Virus record (IMG/VR): IMGVR_UViG_3300049629_000170
Coordinates: 1-61,757 of that record
Length of the DNA: 61,757 nt
Source of the DNA: a virus
Direction: 5' to 3' (one strand)
Shown here one piece after another: positions 50,131 through 60,297 of this stretch. The translations under genes were made by a program, and so were the position numbers. Positions within the stretch are counted from its first letter, which is position 1, and every line of letters starts with the position of its first letter. The notes under the pieces are model-generated. The model ran no database searches, was not told the DNA's origin, and was given only the letters and a program-made list of their open reading frames with translations.

Positions 50131-50772
50131 ATGTATACTAACTCAGACTTAATCGCTAGGGTAAAGAGCGCTAACAAATTCATCAGTGATGATGATATGA
50201 TTAGTGATCGCTATATTTACGGCTTATTAAAAACTAAAGCTTCTACACTATTACGTAGAGAAATCAACTTACGAAGACTTCTTACTTCAGATAATGTGTA
50301 TCAAGCATATGAGTGTTTACATTTAATTGAGGCTCCGGGTTCTGAATGTGATCTTAACTGTCCTATACGTAGAAGCAAAAACAAACTACCAAAGATAGAT
50401 GAGGGGTTGTATTCGTACTTTATTCAGGGGGTGTTCAACACTTCTAACTCGCAGGAACTTTTTCCTACTACTATTAGAGATTTTATTAATCATAATTCTT
50501 TACGTTTTAAGACCCCTAAAAAGTACTATACTATCCGCAATGGATATCTTTACGTTTTAGATCCAGATGTAGAGTGTGTGAATATGTACGCTTACTTTAC
50601 TGAGTCTATCGAAGATCTTGATGGCTCACAGTGTATGAGTATGTATGATAAACAATTTAAGTTTCCTGGCTACTTGCTGGATACTTTGATTGAAATGTGT
50701 AATCAGTCTTTAATCAACTATCATAAGTTGCCTTACGAGACTGAAGACAACAACAGGGATGAACCCAACTAA
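50131..50772 (+). CDS. Connector/ring-type protein, 213 aa
   Basis: A helical start (TNSDLIARVKSANKFISDDDMISDRYIYGLLKTKASTLLRREINL), a beta middle (KYYTIRNGYLYVLDPDVECVNMYAYF) and a helical end (GYLLDTLIEMCNQSLINYH). The same helix-beta-helix plan is seen at 44690 and 51275. In crAss-like phages such proteins build rings between portal and muzzle. The stop is two bases before the next start. Confidence 0.65.
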   Translation: MYTNSDLIARVKSANKFISDDDMISDRYIYGLLKTKASTLLRREINLRRLLTSDNVYQAYECLHLIEAPGSECDLNCPIRRSKNKLPKIDEGLYSYFIQGVFNTSNSQELFPTTIRDFINHNSLRFKTPKKYYTIRNGYLYVLDPDVECVNMYAYFTESIEDLDGSQCMSMYDKQFKFPGYLLDTLIEMCNQSLINYHKLPYETEDNNRDEPN

Positions 50773-50774
50773 TT

Positions 50775-51263
50775 ATGTCGAAAGACTTTATAAAACCAAA
50801 CCCAAGAAAACAAGTTAGGAAAAAAGAGAAGGATACAACTTCGGATACGAACTATCTTTCCCTTAGAGCCTACCATCTGTTCTTAAAAGAAACTAAACGC
50901 AAAGACATTACCTATAAGCAGTTTTGTGGCATTCCTAAAAAGATTCACATTAAACTTATAGAGAGGTTATTACGTGGAAGATACTCACTGCGGTTTCCAA
51001 ACTTCGGATCAATTAAAATTGTAAAGACTGAAAATGCGATTAAAGAAGGTAAACATACAATTATTAACTGGAAGCTCTACAATGAAACTGGCATCAAGGT
51101 GCCTTATAGAAATTCACATACCGATGGTGCAGTCTATAAATTTCATTTGTATCCATATTCTAAACGAATAGTTGAGTTTGGTTTCTACGATCTAAGAATG
51201 TCTAACAGACATAAAACAGCCTTAGCTCAAGCAATCAAAGACAACAAACTAAATATAAGGTAA
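50775..51263 (+). CDS. IHF/HU-related basic protein, 162 aa
   Basis: Basic (many K and R), with a helical first half (LSLRAYHLFLKETKRKDITYKQFCGIPKKIHIKLIERLLRG) leading to YSLRFPNFGSIKIVKTE, similar to the turn before the DNA-binding arm of HU/IHF. It recalls the second IHF-like subunit often seen next to ring proteins in crAss-like phages, and may pair with the 34881 protein. The family call is moderate. Confidence 0.55.
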   Translation: MSKDFIKPNPRKQVRKKEKDTTSDTNYLSLRAYHLFLKETKRKDITYKQFCGIPKKIHIKLIERLLRGRYSLRFPNFGSIKIVKTENAIKEGKHTIINWKLYNETGIKVPYRNSHTDGAVYKFHLYPYSKRIVEFGFYDLRMSNRHKTALAQAIKDNKLNIR

Positions 51264-51274
51264 ACTAAAATAAA

Positions 51275-52117
51275 ATGAAATACGATAACACTAACTTTAT
51301 TTCCTCTGAGCCTTTAGTTGCTGAAGTAAAGCAAGAGCTCAAGTCGTACTTTGAAGCTGGTGCTATCAGTGAGGTTCTTATTCCTACTTTCATTGATCAG
51401 GCTTTACGCAAACTTCGTGTAATGGTATTGAAGCCTGAAGAAGCTGTACTTACTTTCTCTAATTATAAATCTGAATTACCCTGTGACTTTTCTTTGTTAG
51501 ACTATGCTTTGATTTACGAAGCAGATGTACAATGGACTTCAGGTGTTAATTCTATGCAGGGATACTGGTGGCAGAATCTAGAATGTACTGGAGGTTGTGA
51601 TGCAGGAGACTGTGTCAAGCAAGAAAACTATTACGAGACTATCAGTGTACCTACACCCGGTTTTAAGATTACTATGCAACACCCTAAGATGCTTAGAGTG
51701 TATCATGGTTCTAAGACTATGTGTATTGAGGGTTGTGAAAACCTCAATGTGTCGTCAGCTGATGTATTACAAATTTATCCAAATAAAACAGTTAGTGCAA
51801 CGTTTGAAACAGGTTGTGTTTTCCTTAGATATTACTCACGTCCAATGGACGATGATAACATACCTATGGTGCCAGAAATTCTTGAGATTGAAGAGTATGT
51901 CAAGTCTTATCTTAAGTTTAAATTTTTTGAGCAGCTTTGGCATTCAGTAGTAGACGAAAGTCAACGTCAAGTAGAGTCTAAGTTTCAGTACTACAGACAA
52001 GATCAATTAAATAAGTTACAAGCTGCTAATGGTTACTTGTTAACCTACACTAAACAGCAGATGGCTGATAACGTAGCCCGTACTAAAAATCGCTTTACTA
52101 AGTTCCATATCTCCTAA
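51275..52117 (+). CDS. Ring protein, tail-tubular-A-like, 280 aa
   Basis: Helical N-terminus (EVKQELKSYFEAGAISEVLIPTFIDQALRKLRV), a central beta region with cysteines (CTGGCDAGDC), VLQIYPNKTVSATFETGCVFLRYYSRP, and a helical C-terminus (EEYVKSYLKFKFFEQLWHSVVDESQRQVESKFQYY). This arrangement is typical of the connector protein that sits on the portal in podoviruses (P22 gp4 / T7 gp11 group). It lies directly before the muzzle gene. Confidence 0.65.
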   Translation: MKYDNTNFISSEPLVAEVKQELKSYFEAGAISEVLIPTFIDQALRKLRVMVLKPEEAVLTFSNYKSELPCDFSLLDYALIYEADVQWTSGVNSMQGYWWQNLECTGGCDAGDCVKQENYYETISVPTPGFKITMQHPKMLRVYHGSKTMCIEGCENLNVSSADVLQIYPNKTVSATFETGCVFLRYYSRPMDDDNIPMVPEILEIEEYVKSYLKFKFFEQLWHSVVDESQRQVESKFQYYRQDQLNKLQAANGYLLTYTKQQMADNVARTKNRFTKFHIS

Positions 52118-52122
52118 GTTTA

Positions 52123-55100
52123 ATGGATAACAAGATCAATCAAAATATAGCAGGTTTAAACCTTGATTCGGTTAATTACCAGATCAAGGAGAACATGATT
52201 ACGTTTGCTCTAAACGCAAACATTCAGTCTCATGATGGTAACTCTACCACATACACTAACGAATCTTCTAACCAATTATGTTTTGATTTTACTTCTCAGT
52301 ATCCAGGGTATAAGATTGTAGGTAACCTCAGTATCTTAGAACAATCTAAACTTATTGTTTTCTTAGCTCATCCTGATGGAAGATCCTTAATAGGCGAAAT
52401 AACTAACTTAGATAAAGATTGTACAACATTAACTGAAACTGAAAAGGATTGCGGTTGTGTATCTGGTACAGTAGTTACTAGTACGGTAGGTTCACAATTA
52501 GGGGAGTCTTTAGATACCTGTTGTACCTTCACCCCTTTAATCGTAGATGATTGCTGCCAAGAAACAGGTGGTTGTTATTTCTATTCAGTAGAATCAACTG
52601 AAGAAACAGGAGAGTCAAATCAAGCTTATACAGTTAACTGGACAGACTGTAGTGGTCAACCACAGAGTCAAACTTTTTTTGGTATAGGCTTCTTCTTAGC
52701 TCGTAGAGGTGAGTATGTACTTCCACCTAACGTAAGACTGATTAGTGAAGTATACGAAGGGGGAGAAACTCCTTGTGAACCAGGAGGAGGATGTTGCTTA
52801 AAGTTATCAGTAGACTTTCCTGTGTATGCAGAGTATCGTATAGATAACTGTGAAACTAAAGTATACTTTGTTGCTCGTAACATACAACCTCGTTATTTCT
52901 CATTAGAGGAACCTTTGGGTAGGGATCAATGTGGTGAACCCATTACATCTCTTTCAAACGCTTGTGAGCGCTTAAAACTATTCCCAGACTTCTGTCAGCC
53001 TGAAGTGTATCCTACTGCAGTTGATTCAGGAGGAAGACTTAAGGGTGGTGTATATTCTTTCTCTGTAGCTTATGCAGATGAGAACGGTAAGGAACTTACA
53101 GACTATATTGATTTCTGTAACCCTATTCCAATCTTTGAGAGAGCTATTACTGAACAAACTGAATACGAAACTTCTAAATCTATTAGAGTCTCTATAGATC
53201 ATAAAACTGCAATCTTTGATTACTTTAATTTAACTGTTGCTGAGAACATTAACGAAGTAACTACATACCATCTGGTAGGTACTTACAGAGTAAATCAATC
53301 TAGCTTAACAGACTCTTTAGTTTATACAGGAGATTACTCTTCTACTTTTTCTTCAATAACTCCTTTGGTTCGTAGTCCTCACTACGAGCATGCTGAAATT
53401 ATTGAAAAACAGAATGACATCTTAATTCTGGCTGATTTGGTAGAGACTCCTAAGTACAACTTCCAACCTATTGCAAACCAGATCCAACTTAGGTGGGAGA
53501 CTGTACAGATGCCAGTAGATAAGAAGTTTGACTACTCTAATCCAGAAGTTGCTTATTTCTTCCGCACTTATCAGAGAGATGAGGTTTATCCATTTGGTAT
53601 TAAGTTTAAACTAAAGAACGGTAAGTATACAGATGTATTTCATATTCCTGGAAGACTTGCTAACAGTACAGACTTTGATCCTATGGATCCTGCTAACAAA
53701 GACGTGTTTCATATTGTTAACGATTGTATAGCAGAAGAACAGTCTTTACGTTGGCAAGTATACAATACAGGATCTAAGGGTTTAATGTACTCTCAAAATC
53801 CTGCAAACAAACAAGAAGAACAATACTCTTGTGCTATAGTACCAGGAGAAGCAGGACAGTTTGCTTATTGGGAATCTACAGAAACTTATCCTTGTTATGA
53901 AGAAGTATGGGGAGACTTAGCAGGTCAACCTATTCGTCACCATAAGTTTCCTGATAGTGCTATTACACACATCCACAAGAATGATGAACCAATCATCTAT
54001 CCTATAGGAGTACGTGTACAGGAAACAGTATTTGAATCTATAGTAAATAACACCACTGTTTACGATCCCTTAAACACTTATGGTAATCATCAGATTCCTG
54101 TTAAGGAACTTATCTGTGGATATGAGTTGGTAAGGGGTAACCGTGTAAATAACAAATCAGTTATTGCTAAGGGACTTGTGTATGATGTAGGAACCTTTCA
54201 CGATGAAGATACTGGTAAGAATTACTACTACCCTAACTATCCTTATAACGATAGAGGTCCTGATGCTTTTATTAAAACAGATTCTAAGTTTTACGACAAA
54301 GGAGATAGAGGAGAGTTTGACTTCCCTATGCACAGTGGATTTGTAAATCCTGTTTTATATGGAACAGAAAGATTTACTTTTCATTCACCTGATACTCACT
54401 TCCAGTATCCTAAGATTGGTACAGAACTTAAACTAGAAACCTTAGAACACGGAATTGTAAAAGGTCACTTTGTTCCTGTATTAGATCATCCTAAATATAA
54501 AATAATAGGTAAGGGTACTAATCTTCTATCTGCATCAATTGCTACGCTTTTATCTTACGTTACAAGTTCTGAGTCTGATCTCGGTGTCACAGCAGGTTCT
54601 AGATCTGTTTTTGAGGGTAGAGTAACAGAAATTATTACTAACACTTCTATTATGAAAGACTTAATTGAAAAGTCTCTTTCTTATAGAGAGTTAGCATGGC
54701 AATACAATTCAGTAGGTAACTATACTAAATACGAGTCTATTCCTAATACTGGAAACAAACGAAGAGTATTAGATATCGGACTTTATGCTAATGATAAGAT
54801 AGTTGAGTTAAATGATAATTTTCCTCTACATAACAGACTTAGAGAAACTTCTGTTTATCTAAAGACAAACGAGCCTCTAGAAAATAACTTTTTATTAATT
54901 AGAGATACTACAAGGTTTACAATTTCTCAAGCAGGATTAGAAGATAATCCTTCTAAGATTGTAGAGTCAAATACTAGAGCCTACTATTCTTCAATTAAAA
55001 GAAACTTTCCTAATCAGTACGGTCCTATAGAAAATATTAAATACGTTTCTACTGGATACAGTGCTGATGTAAGTTTAGATGATTCTGGATACTTAAAAGT

Positions 55101-57213
55101 AGAAAGAACTTTCTATCCTGCATTTGGAGGAGACACTTATATTAATCAGTTTGCACTTAAACGTAAACACTCGTTCTTTACTCGTAACTTAGCTAACTTA
55201 CCAGCTAAGGTAGATAATGTTCCTTTTGATTACTGGTTGTTTCCTAACTTAGGATATCCTACCTATTATGCAGGTAACTCCTCGGAACCTATTACTGCAG
55301 GAGATATAGCTGGATCTTTAACTGCTCTTGGATTAGCTATAGCAGCAAAGAAAGCTCCTGCTTTACTTAACTTAGGATCACAAGCTGCAGCAGCTGCAGA
55401 CCTCGCAGCTAATGCTGCTTTTGTAACTGCTTTTGCTTCTGTGTTAAATGATTATATTCCAAAAATTAATCTTGACTCAGCAAATAGTACTGCAGATGTA
55501 GACCGAGATGGATTCTTCTACACAGCTTCTTATGGTATACCAGTATTCTATGTAGAGTCTGATATTAACGTAGACTTGCGTCATGGAAGAAATGACTTAG
55601 AAGAGAACTTCTATCCTAACGTAGGAGATGGTATCCCAGATGACTGGTTGCATGAAGTAAACGTACCTATTAAGTTTGACAACTTCTATAGCTACAATGC
55701 TACTTACTCTGCACAGAACTTAAGTCCTAACTTACCTTATAGATTAAAGTATCCTTCTTTAGAGTGTTTGTCTATTCACCATAACCGTGTAATCTATTCT
55801 GATCCTGCAAACTCTTCTAACTATCTTTCAGATGCTTGGAGAGTATTTCGTCCAGGTAATTTCTATGACTTCCCTAAGCAAGGAGGACGCTTAGTTGACT
55901 TAAATGCAGGAGAGAACGAAAGAGTATATGCTAGGTTTGAAAATACTACTAAGGTTTACAACTCTCGTATTACTCTAAGCACTACTTCTCCTTATCAGTT
56001 AGAGATTGGTAATGCAGAGATGTTCAAACAGAAGCCTGTTGACTTGGCTAAGAGTGATCTAGGTTATATTGGAACTCAACACAAAGCTTATGTTAAGTGT
56101 GAGTACGGAACATTCTGGGTAGACGCTAAACGTGGGCATATCTATCAAATTACTGGAGACGGGTTTAACGAGATTAAAACAGAAAACAATTACAACTGGT
56201 TTAAGCAAAACTTACCTTTCCAAATCCTTAAAGATATTCCCAATGCAGACATTGACAATCCTCCTATTGGATTAGGTATTGTTATGGGATGGGATGAAAG
56301 ATACGAGAGAGTGTTTATTACTAAGTTAGATTACAGAGTCAAGCCTGAGTATAGACCTGGAAGTGCGTCAGTTGTACGATATATTACAGACGTGGCAGAT
56401 AGTAATTATCTTAAGTATGTAGTAGATAGTGGAAGTATACAGATAGTAATTTCTTTTGGAGATCCAGCTTTCTTTGAGAACAAGTCTTGGACAGTAGCTT
56501 ACTCCCCTAAGTTAAAGAACTTTATTTCTTTTTACTCTTTCCTTCCTAACTTCTTTGTTCCTTTACTTGGTCATTTCCAAACTTTGATTAATACTTCTAC
56601 AGGAGCATCTACTTGGAATCATAACTTGTCTATCTATACTTATCAGAATTACTACAACAAGTTGTATCCTTATATTCTAGAGTATAATGTAAACTCTTTC
56701 CCGCAAGTATCTACAATTAACTCTGTTACTTTGATGCAGGACATTCAGGAATACTATTCTGATTACGAGTACTATTCTTTGTCTACTGCTAACAAGAAAA
56801 ACTTAGCAAACTTTACTAAGGCTATTATTTATAACAAAGAACAGTCTACTGGTATCATTAAGTTGATTCCTGAAGAGTTTGGTAACACAAGACAGAAGAT
56901 TACCTATCCTAGAATGACAGCAACAGGCATAGAAGCTCTTATCTCTCGTAGAGAACACTTGTATACCTTTAATGGATTTTGGAACGTTGCAGCTCAAGGA
57001 AATGGTCAACCTCTATGGTCGACTCAGTGGAGTGACTTAGTTACTCAGTACCCTATAGACAAAGTACCTAATACTAAGAGTGTAAGACCTGTGTCTGTAT
57101 CCTATCAGAAGTCTAAGATTAAGTCTGACTTTGCTAAAGTAAGATTGATTCAAGATCAATACTCTAGATTTAAGTTTATTAACACCATTCAAATAACCCA
57201 AACCAACCCATAA
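52123..57213 (+). CDS. Muzzle/tail stabilisation-type protein, 1696 aa
   Basis: A very large protein starting MDNKINQNIAGLNLDSVNYQIKENMITFALNANIQS, a typical start of crAss-like tail-stabilisation (muzzle) proteins. It is rich in beta strands and aromatic residues. A cysteine-rich insertion spans about residues 105-240 (CGCVSG...CCTF...CCQETGGC). A hydrophobic, alanine-rich segment lies at about residues 1055-1110 (GSLTALGLAIAAKKAPALLN; AAAAADLAANAAFVTAFASV). In known relatives this protein forms the end of the short tail and holds the DNA in. Its length is above that of human-gut relatives. Confidence 0.7.
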   Translation: MDNKINQNIAGLNLDSVNYQIKENMITFALNANIQSHDGNSTTYTNESSNQLCFDFTSQYPGYKIVGNLSILEQSKLIVFLAHPDGRSLIGEITNLDKDCTTLTETEKDCGCVSGTVVTSTVGSQLGESLDTCCTFTPLIVDDCCQETGGCYFYSVESTEETGESNQAYTVNWTDCSGQPQSQTFFGIGFFLARRGEYVLPPNVRLISEVYEGGETPCEPGGGCCLKLSVDFPVYAEYRIDNCETKVYFVARNIQPRYFSLEEPLGRDQCGEPITSLSNACERLKLFPDFCQPEVYPTAVDSGGRLKGGVYSFSVAYADENGKELTDYIDFCNPIPIFERAITEQTEYETSKSIRVSIDHKTAIFDYFNLTVAENINEVTTYHLVGTYRVNQSSLTDSLVYTGDYSSTFSSITPLVRSPHYEHAEIIEKQNDILILADLVETPKYNFQPIANQIQLRWETVQMPVDKKFDYSNPEVAYFFRTYQRDEVYPFGIKFKLKNGKYTDVFHIPGRLANSTDFDPMDPANKDVFHIVNDCIAEEQSLRWQVYNTGSKGLMYSQNPANKQEEQYSCAIVPGEAGQFAYWESTETYPCYEEVWGDLAGQPIRHHKFPDSAITHIHKNDEPIIYPIGVRVQETVFESIVNNTTVYDPLNTYGNHQIPVKELICGYELVRGNRVNNKSVIAKGLVYDVGTFHDEDTGKNYYYPNYPYNDRGPDAFIKTDSKFYDKGDRGEFDFPMHSGFVNPVLYGTERFTFHSPDTHFQYPKIGTELKLETLEHGIVKGHFVPVLDHPKYKIIGKGTNLLSASIATLLSYVTSSESDLGVTAGSRSVFEGRVTEIITNTSIMKDLIEKSLSYRELAWQYNSVGNYTKYESIPNTGNKRRVLDIGLYANDKIVELNDNFPLHNRLRETSVYLKTNEPLENNFLLIRDTTRFTISQAGLEDNPSKIVESNTRAYYSSIKRNFPNQYGPIENIKYVSTGYSADVSLDDSGYLKVERTFYPAFGGDTYINQFALKRKHSFFTRNLANLPAKVDNVPFDYWLFPNLGYPTYYAGNSSEPITAGDIAGSLTALGLAIAAKKAPALLNLGSQAAAAADLAANAAFVTAFASVLNDYIPKINLDSANSTADVDRDGFFYTASYGIPVFYVESDINVDLRHGRNDLEENFYPNVGDGIPDDWLHEVNVPIKFDNFYSYNATYSAQNLSPNLPYRLKYPSLECLSIHHNRVIYSDPANSSNYLSDAWRVFRPGNFYDFPKQGGRLVDLNAGENERVYARFENTTKVYNSRITLSTTSPYQLEIGNAEMFKQKPVDLAKSDLGYIGTQHKAYVKCEYGTFWVDAKRGHIYQITGDGFNEIKTENNYNWFKQNLPFQILKDIPNADIDNPPIGLGIVMGWDERYERVFITKLDYRVKPEYRPGSASVVRYITDVADSNYLKYVVDSGSIQIVISFGDPAFFENKSWTVAYSPKLKNFISFYSFLPNFFVPLLGHFQTLINTSTGASTWNHNLSIYTYQNYYNKLYPYILEYNVNSFPQVSTINSVTLMQDIQEYYSDYEYYSLSTANKKNLANFTKAIIYNKEQSTGIIKLIPEEFGNTRQKITYPRMTATGIEALISRREHLYTFNGFWNVAAQGNGQPLWSTQWSDLVTQYPIDKVPNTKSVRPVSVSYQKSKIKSDFAKVRLIQDQYSRFKFINTIQITQTNP

Positions 57214-57217
57214 TATC

Positions 57218-57598
57218 ATGAAAGAAAAAGAACTCTTCACAACAGTTAAACCCGAAATAGTACTGGGACAGTTATTCCAGTCTAGGGACATCATTCACTT
57301 AGCTCACTTACAAACAACTTCGTTTAGTGAGCACAAAGCTTTAGACGGTTACTACTCAGAAGTAATTGGTCTATTAGATGATTTAGTAGAAGCATACTTC
57401 GGAACTATTGGAAAACGCTTAAACTTTAAGATTCCTGGATCAGAGTATATGAATGCTAAAGCTCATCTTACTTACATGAAAGACTATGTAATGAAGCATC
57501 GTAATGTATTCGGAAACGAAAACACCCACCTACAGAACATTGTAGATGAGATCATTGCTTTGATTACTTCTACTTTATATCAATTGACACTAAACTAA
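57218..57598 (+). CDS. Helical protein, 126 aa
   Basis: All-helical (IVLGQLFQSRDIIHLAHLQTTSFSEHKALDGYYSEVIGLLDDLVEAYFG) and without export signals. The pattern of spaced histidines and aspartates (H-L-A-H-L-Q, H-K-A-L-D-G-Y-Y) recalls ferritin/DUF5856-like phage proteins, but the match is only by eye. It follows the muzzle gene by four bases. Confidence 0.6.
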   Translation: MKEKELFTTVKPEIVLGQLFQSRDIIHLAHLQTTSFSEHKALDGYYSEVIGLLDDLVEAYFGTIGKRLNFKIPGSEYMNAKAHLTYMKDYVMKHRNVFGNENTHLQNIVDEIIALITSTLYQLTLN

Positions 57599-57606
57599 AT
57601 AATTAT

Positions 57607-58542
57607 ATGAACCGTTTAAAGAAATCTTACTCTACCTGCATGAGTTGCGGAGGTAAGAAAATGAAATCAGGAGGTAACTGGATCAAGAGTGCTATTAAGA
57701 AGCCAGGATCTTTTACTGCACAAGCTAAGAGTGCTGGTATGTCTGTACCTGCATTTCGTGATAAAGTATTAAGCAACAAGGAGAAGTTTTCTAGTACTAC
57801 TGTAAAGAGAGCTAACTTGGCTAAGACTCTTTCAGGAATGCGTAAAGGAGAAGATGGTATGATTACACGTAAAGGAACAAAGGAAGTAATGAAGTATGCT
57901 TCACGTGTAGAGCCTAGAGGTATTACTACTGAGTCTTCTATGGGTATGCCTGCTACTCCTACTCCTATTGAAAGTCCTGCTAATTGGTATAACGAAAGTA
58001 CTTGGGATAAAGCACAAGCTGAAAATGCAACTCGTCCTGTAGCTAATACTCCAGTATCTTCTGCTAACCCTGCTACCGTAAAAGGAGGATCACCAAAAGT
58101 AAAAGCTTATCAAGAAATGCTTCGTAGCAAAGGTTATAATATTGCTGCTGATGGAGCTTGGGGAGCAGAAACACAAAAAGCTTACGAAGCTTATATTAAG
58201 TCAAAGACTACTGCTGCCGCTAAGCCTGCTTCTGTTCCTGCTAAGACAACTAGTAAATCATCTTCTCAAAACTGGAATTATAGTGCTTCTCAGTGGGATG
58301 CTGCTCAAAGAGAAAATGCTATGCGTCCTGTAGCTGGTGCAACTTATGGTCCTACTAAAGCAAATAAGATGAACTTTGCTCCTGTTAACAAACCTGCAGT
58401 AGCACCCAAGGCTCCTATTGCTGCTCCAGGCAAACCTGCAGCTAAAAAGACTACTCCTGATCAAATGCCAGCTTGGGCTAAAAAAGTAGTAGCACAAAAT
58501 TCTAAGACACCTGCACGTAAGTCTCCCATTAATTTACGTTAA
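57607..58542 (+). CDS. Basic packaged protein with peptidoglycan-binding-like unit, 311 aa
   Basis: Opens with a zinc-knuckle-like C-M-S-C-G-G and GGNWIKSAIKKPGSFTAQAK, a motif often found in virion cargo proteins of this phage group. Residues about 160-200 fit a peptidoglycan-binding unit (VKAYQEMLRSKGYNIAADGA, then WGAETQKAYEAYI). Two similar segments, NWYNESTWDKAQAENATRPVA and NWNYSASQWDAAQRENAMRPVA, flank it. The C-terminus is Ala/Pro/Lys-rich. It may be ejected with the DNA and bind the cell wall during entry. Confidence 0.65.
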   Translation: MNRLKKSYSTCMSCGGKKMKSGGNWIKSAIKKPGSFTAQAKSAGMSVPAFRDKVLSNKEKFSSTTVKRANLAKTLSGMRKGEDGMITRKGTKEVMKYASRVEPRGITTESSMGMPATPTPIESPANWYNESTWDKAQAENATRPVANTPVSSANPATVKGGSPKVKAYQEMLRSKGYNIAADGAWGAETQKAYEAYIKSKTTAAAKPASVPAKTTSKSSSQNWNYSASQWDAAQRENAMRPVAGATYGPTKANKMNFAPVNKPAVAPKAPIAAPGKPAAKKTTPDQMPAWAKKVVAQNSKTPARKSPINLR

Positions 58543-59702
58543 TGTTTGTCCCAGGAGTAAATGGTTCTGTAATTCCAAGTGCACCCTCAGGCTCTAGGCT
58601 TAAGGGTGCATATAAGAATTCTAAGAAGCGTAAGATGCCTAATGGTGGAATAGAACTTGCTTTAGATGCAGCTTCTTTTGCTCCTCCTCCAGTAGGTACA
58701 GTAGCTTCTCTTCTTGGAGCAGGACTGAATGCTTATCAAGGAGACTATACAGGAATGGGTTTAGACCTAGCAAGTGCTGCTAGTGGAGGAGCATCTAAGT
58801 GGTTTGGTGCGGCTGCTGATGCAGCAAAAATGGCTAACTCTGGAAGACTTGCTTCTAGTATGGCATCTAAGGCTAAAACTTTTCAAACTCTATCCAATCC
58901 TGTAGTGTCTAAAACTGCATCTGTTGGAAGAGACTATTCAAATACAGTAAAGTCTTCTCCTTATAATAGTACTATGAGAGTTCCTCAAAGAGATAATACT
59001 CAAGTACAGTTTAGACCTAACCCTAATCTGCGTAGAATGCCTTATGGAGGCATCAAGAGTTCTATTGAAAATGTTTCTCCTCAAGGAGATGTACAATATA
59101 ACGTATCAAAGAACTTAAAGAACTTTAGAGCAGGTCTACAAGGATCAGTTAATGCTCCTAGTATGTATGCTGGTTCTATTACTCCTACCTTATCTTATAA
59201 TAAGAATAAGTTTTCTTCCTACGTATCTCCTAATTCTTTAGGAGCATCTCTAGAAGGAGACAAAGCTTATCTAAATTACAATCAAACTAGAGAAGGGCAG
59301 ACTATGTATAGAGACGCTTCTGCAGGATACAATACTGACAAAGTAAATTTAAATGCAGGAGTAAACTTTAGAAACAACTCTTTAGAGAGTGGGCAGATTA
59401 GTGGAAGTTACAACTTCAATCCAAATTTTGCTATAACAGGAAACTACGGAGTTAGTCAAGGAGAGTTTGGTTTAGATAAAAATTACTTTGCAGGCTTACG
59501 ATTTAACAAAACTTTTGAAGAAGGCGGAGAAGTAGAGGATGATGATAAGGAAATGGTAGACGGAGTAGCAAGTATTCTTAGAGGAGTAAAAGACAAAAAA
59601 AACAGATTACAACTAGCTAACAAACTAGCTAAACAGTTTAACAGAGAAAAGGTAAAGTATAGTCTACCTGAATTCTTAAAGAAATCTAAAGTAAAGAAAT
59701 GA
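58542..59702 (+). CDS. Probable packaged virion protein, 386 aa
   Basis: The start overlaps the previous stop (TAATG). The N-terminal third has a Gly/Ala-rich hydrophobic segment (ALDAASFAPPPVGTVASLLGAGLNAYQGDYTGMGLDLASAASGG). The middle and end are Asn/Tyr/Gly-rich with alternating strands (GSYNFNPNFAITGNYGVSQG) and finish in EEGGEVEDDDKEM plus a basic tail. The alternating part looks barrel-like, which would suit insertion into a membrane during DNA entry. This is inference. Confidence 0.55.
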   Translation: MFVPGVNGSVIPSAPSGSRLKGAYKNSKKRKMPNGGIELALDAASFAPPPVGTVASLLGAGLNAYQGDYTGMGLDLASAASGGASKWFGAAADAAKMANSGRLASSMASKAKTFQTLSNPVVSKTASVGRDYSNTVKSSPYNSTMRVPQRDNTQVQFRPNPNLRRMPYGGIKSSIENVSPQGDVQYNVSKNLKNFRAGLQGSVNAPSMYAGSITPTLSYNKNKFSSYVSPNSLGASLEGDKAYLNYNQTREGQTMYRDASAGYNTDKVNLNAGVNFRNNSLESGQISGSYNFNPNFAITGNYGVSQGEFGLDKNYFAGLRFNKTFEEGGEVEDDDKEMVDGVASILRGVKDKKNRLQLANKLAKQFNREKVKYSLPEFLKKSKVKK

Positions 59703-60271
59703 AACAAATGATAAAACGTAAGGATGGATCTTACTCACAAAGAGGTTTGTGGGATAACATCCGTGCTAAGAGAGGTTCTGGAAAGAAGCCTACTCCAGAG
59801 ATGCTTAAACAAGAACGTAAGATTAAAGCTAAGATGGCTGATGGTGGTAAGATGCCTACCTCAGTAGCTAAGGCAAGATTTGTAGCAGCTAATAGCGGAA
59901 ACGTAAAAGAAGCTAGACAAGATGCTTCTAAGTACGGTTACAAGTTTATGTCAGGTGGCAGACTTAAATCTGCTTACATGGCTAAAGGAGGAAACATTGC
60001 TAAGACTACTAAAGGTCCAGGAGCAAACTATCGTCCTACTAAACAAGGAGCAGGTATGACTCAAAAAGGAGTAATGGCTTATCGTAGAGCAAACCCTGGA
60101 TCTAAACTAAGCACTGCTGTTACAGGTAAGGTAAAGCCTGGTAGCAAAGCAGCTAATCGTAGAAAGTCTTATTGTGCTAGATCATTAGGTCAGTTACGTA
60201 GATCCTCACAGGCTACACAGAATGATCCTAATAGTAGAATCAGACAAGCACGTAGGCGTTGGAAGTGCTAA
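59699..60271 (+). CDS. Very basic packaged protein, 190 aa
   Basis: Extremely rich in K and R. The last 75 residues (MTQKGVMAYRRANPGSKLSTAVTGKVKPGSKAANRRKSYCARSLGQL...RRRWKC) form a module found at the ends of basic virion proteins in many large phages, with the S-Y-C-A-R and W-K-C cysteines. DNA binding inside the head and ejection with the genome are likely. It overlaps the previous gene by four bases. Confidence 0.7.
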   Translation: MKQMIKRKDGSYSQRGLWDNIRAKRGSGKKPTPEMLKQERKIKAKMADGGKMPTSVAKARFVAANSGNVKEARQDASKYGYKFMSGGRLKSAYMAKGGNIAKTTKGPGANYRPTKQGAGMTQKGVMAYRRANPGSKLSTAVTGKVKPGSKAANRRKSYCARSLGQLRRSSQATQNDPNSRIRQARRRWKC

Positions 60272-60297
60272 TAACTAAATAAACTAAAACTAAATAT

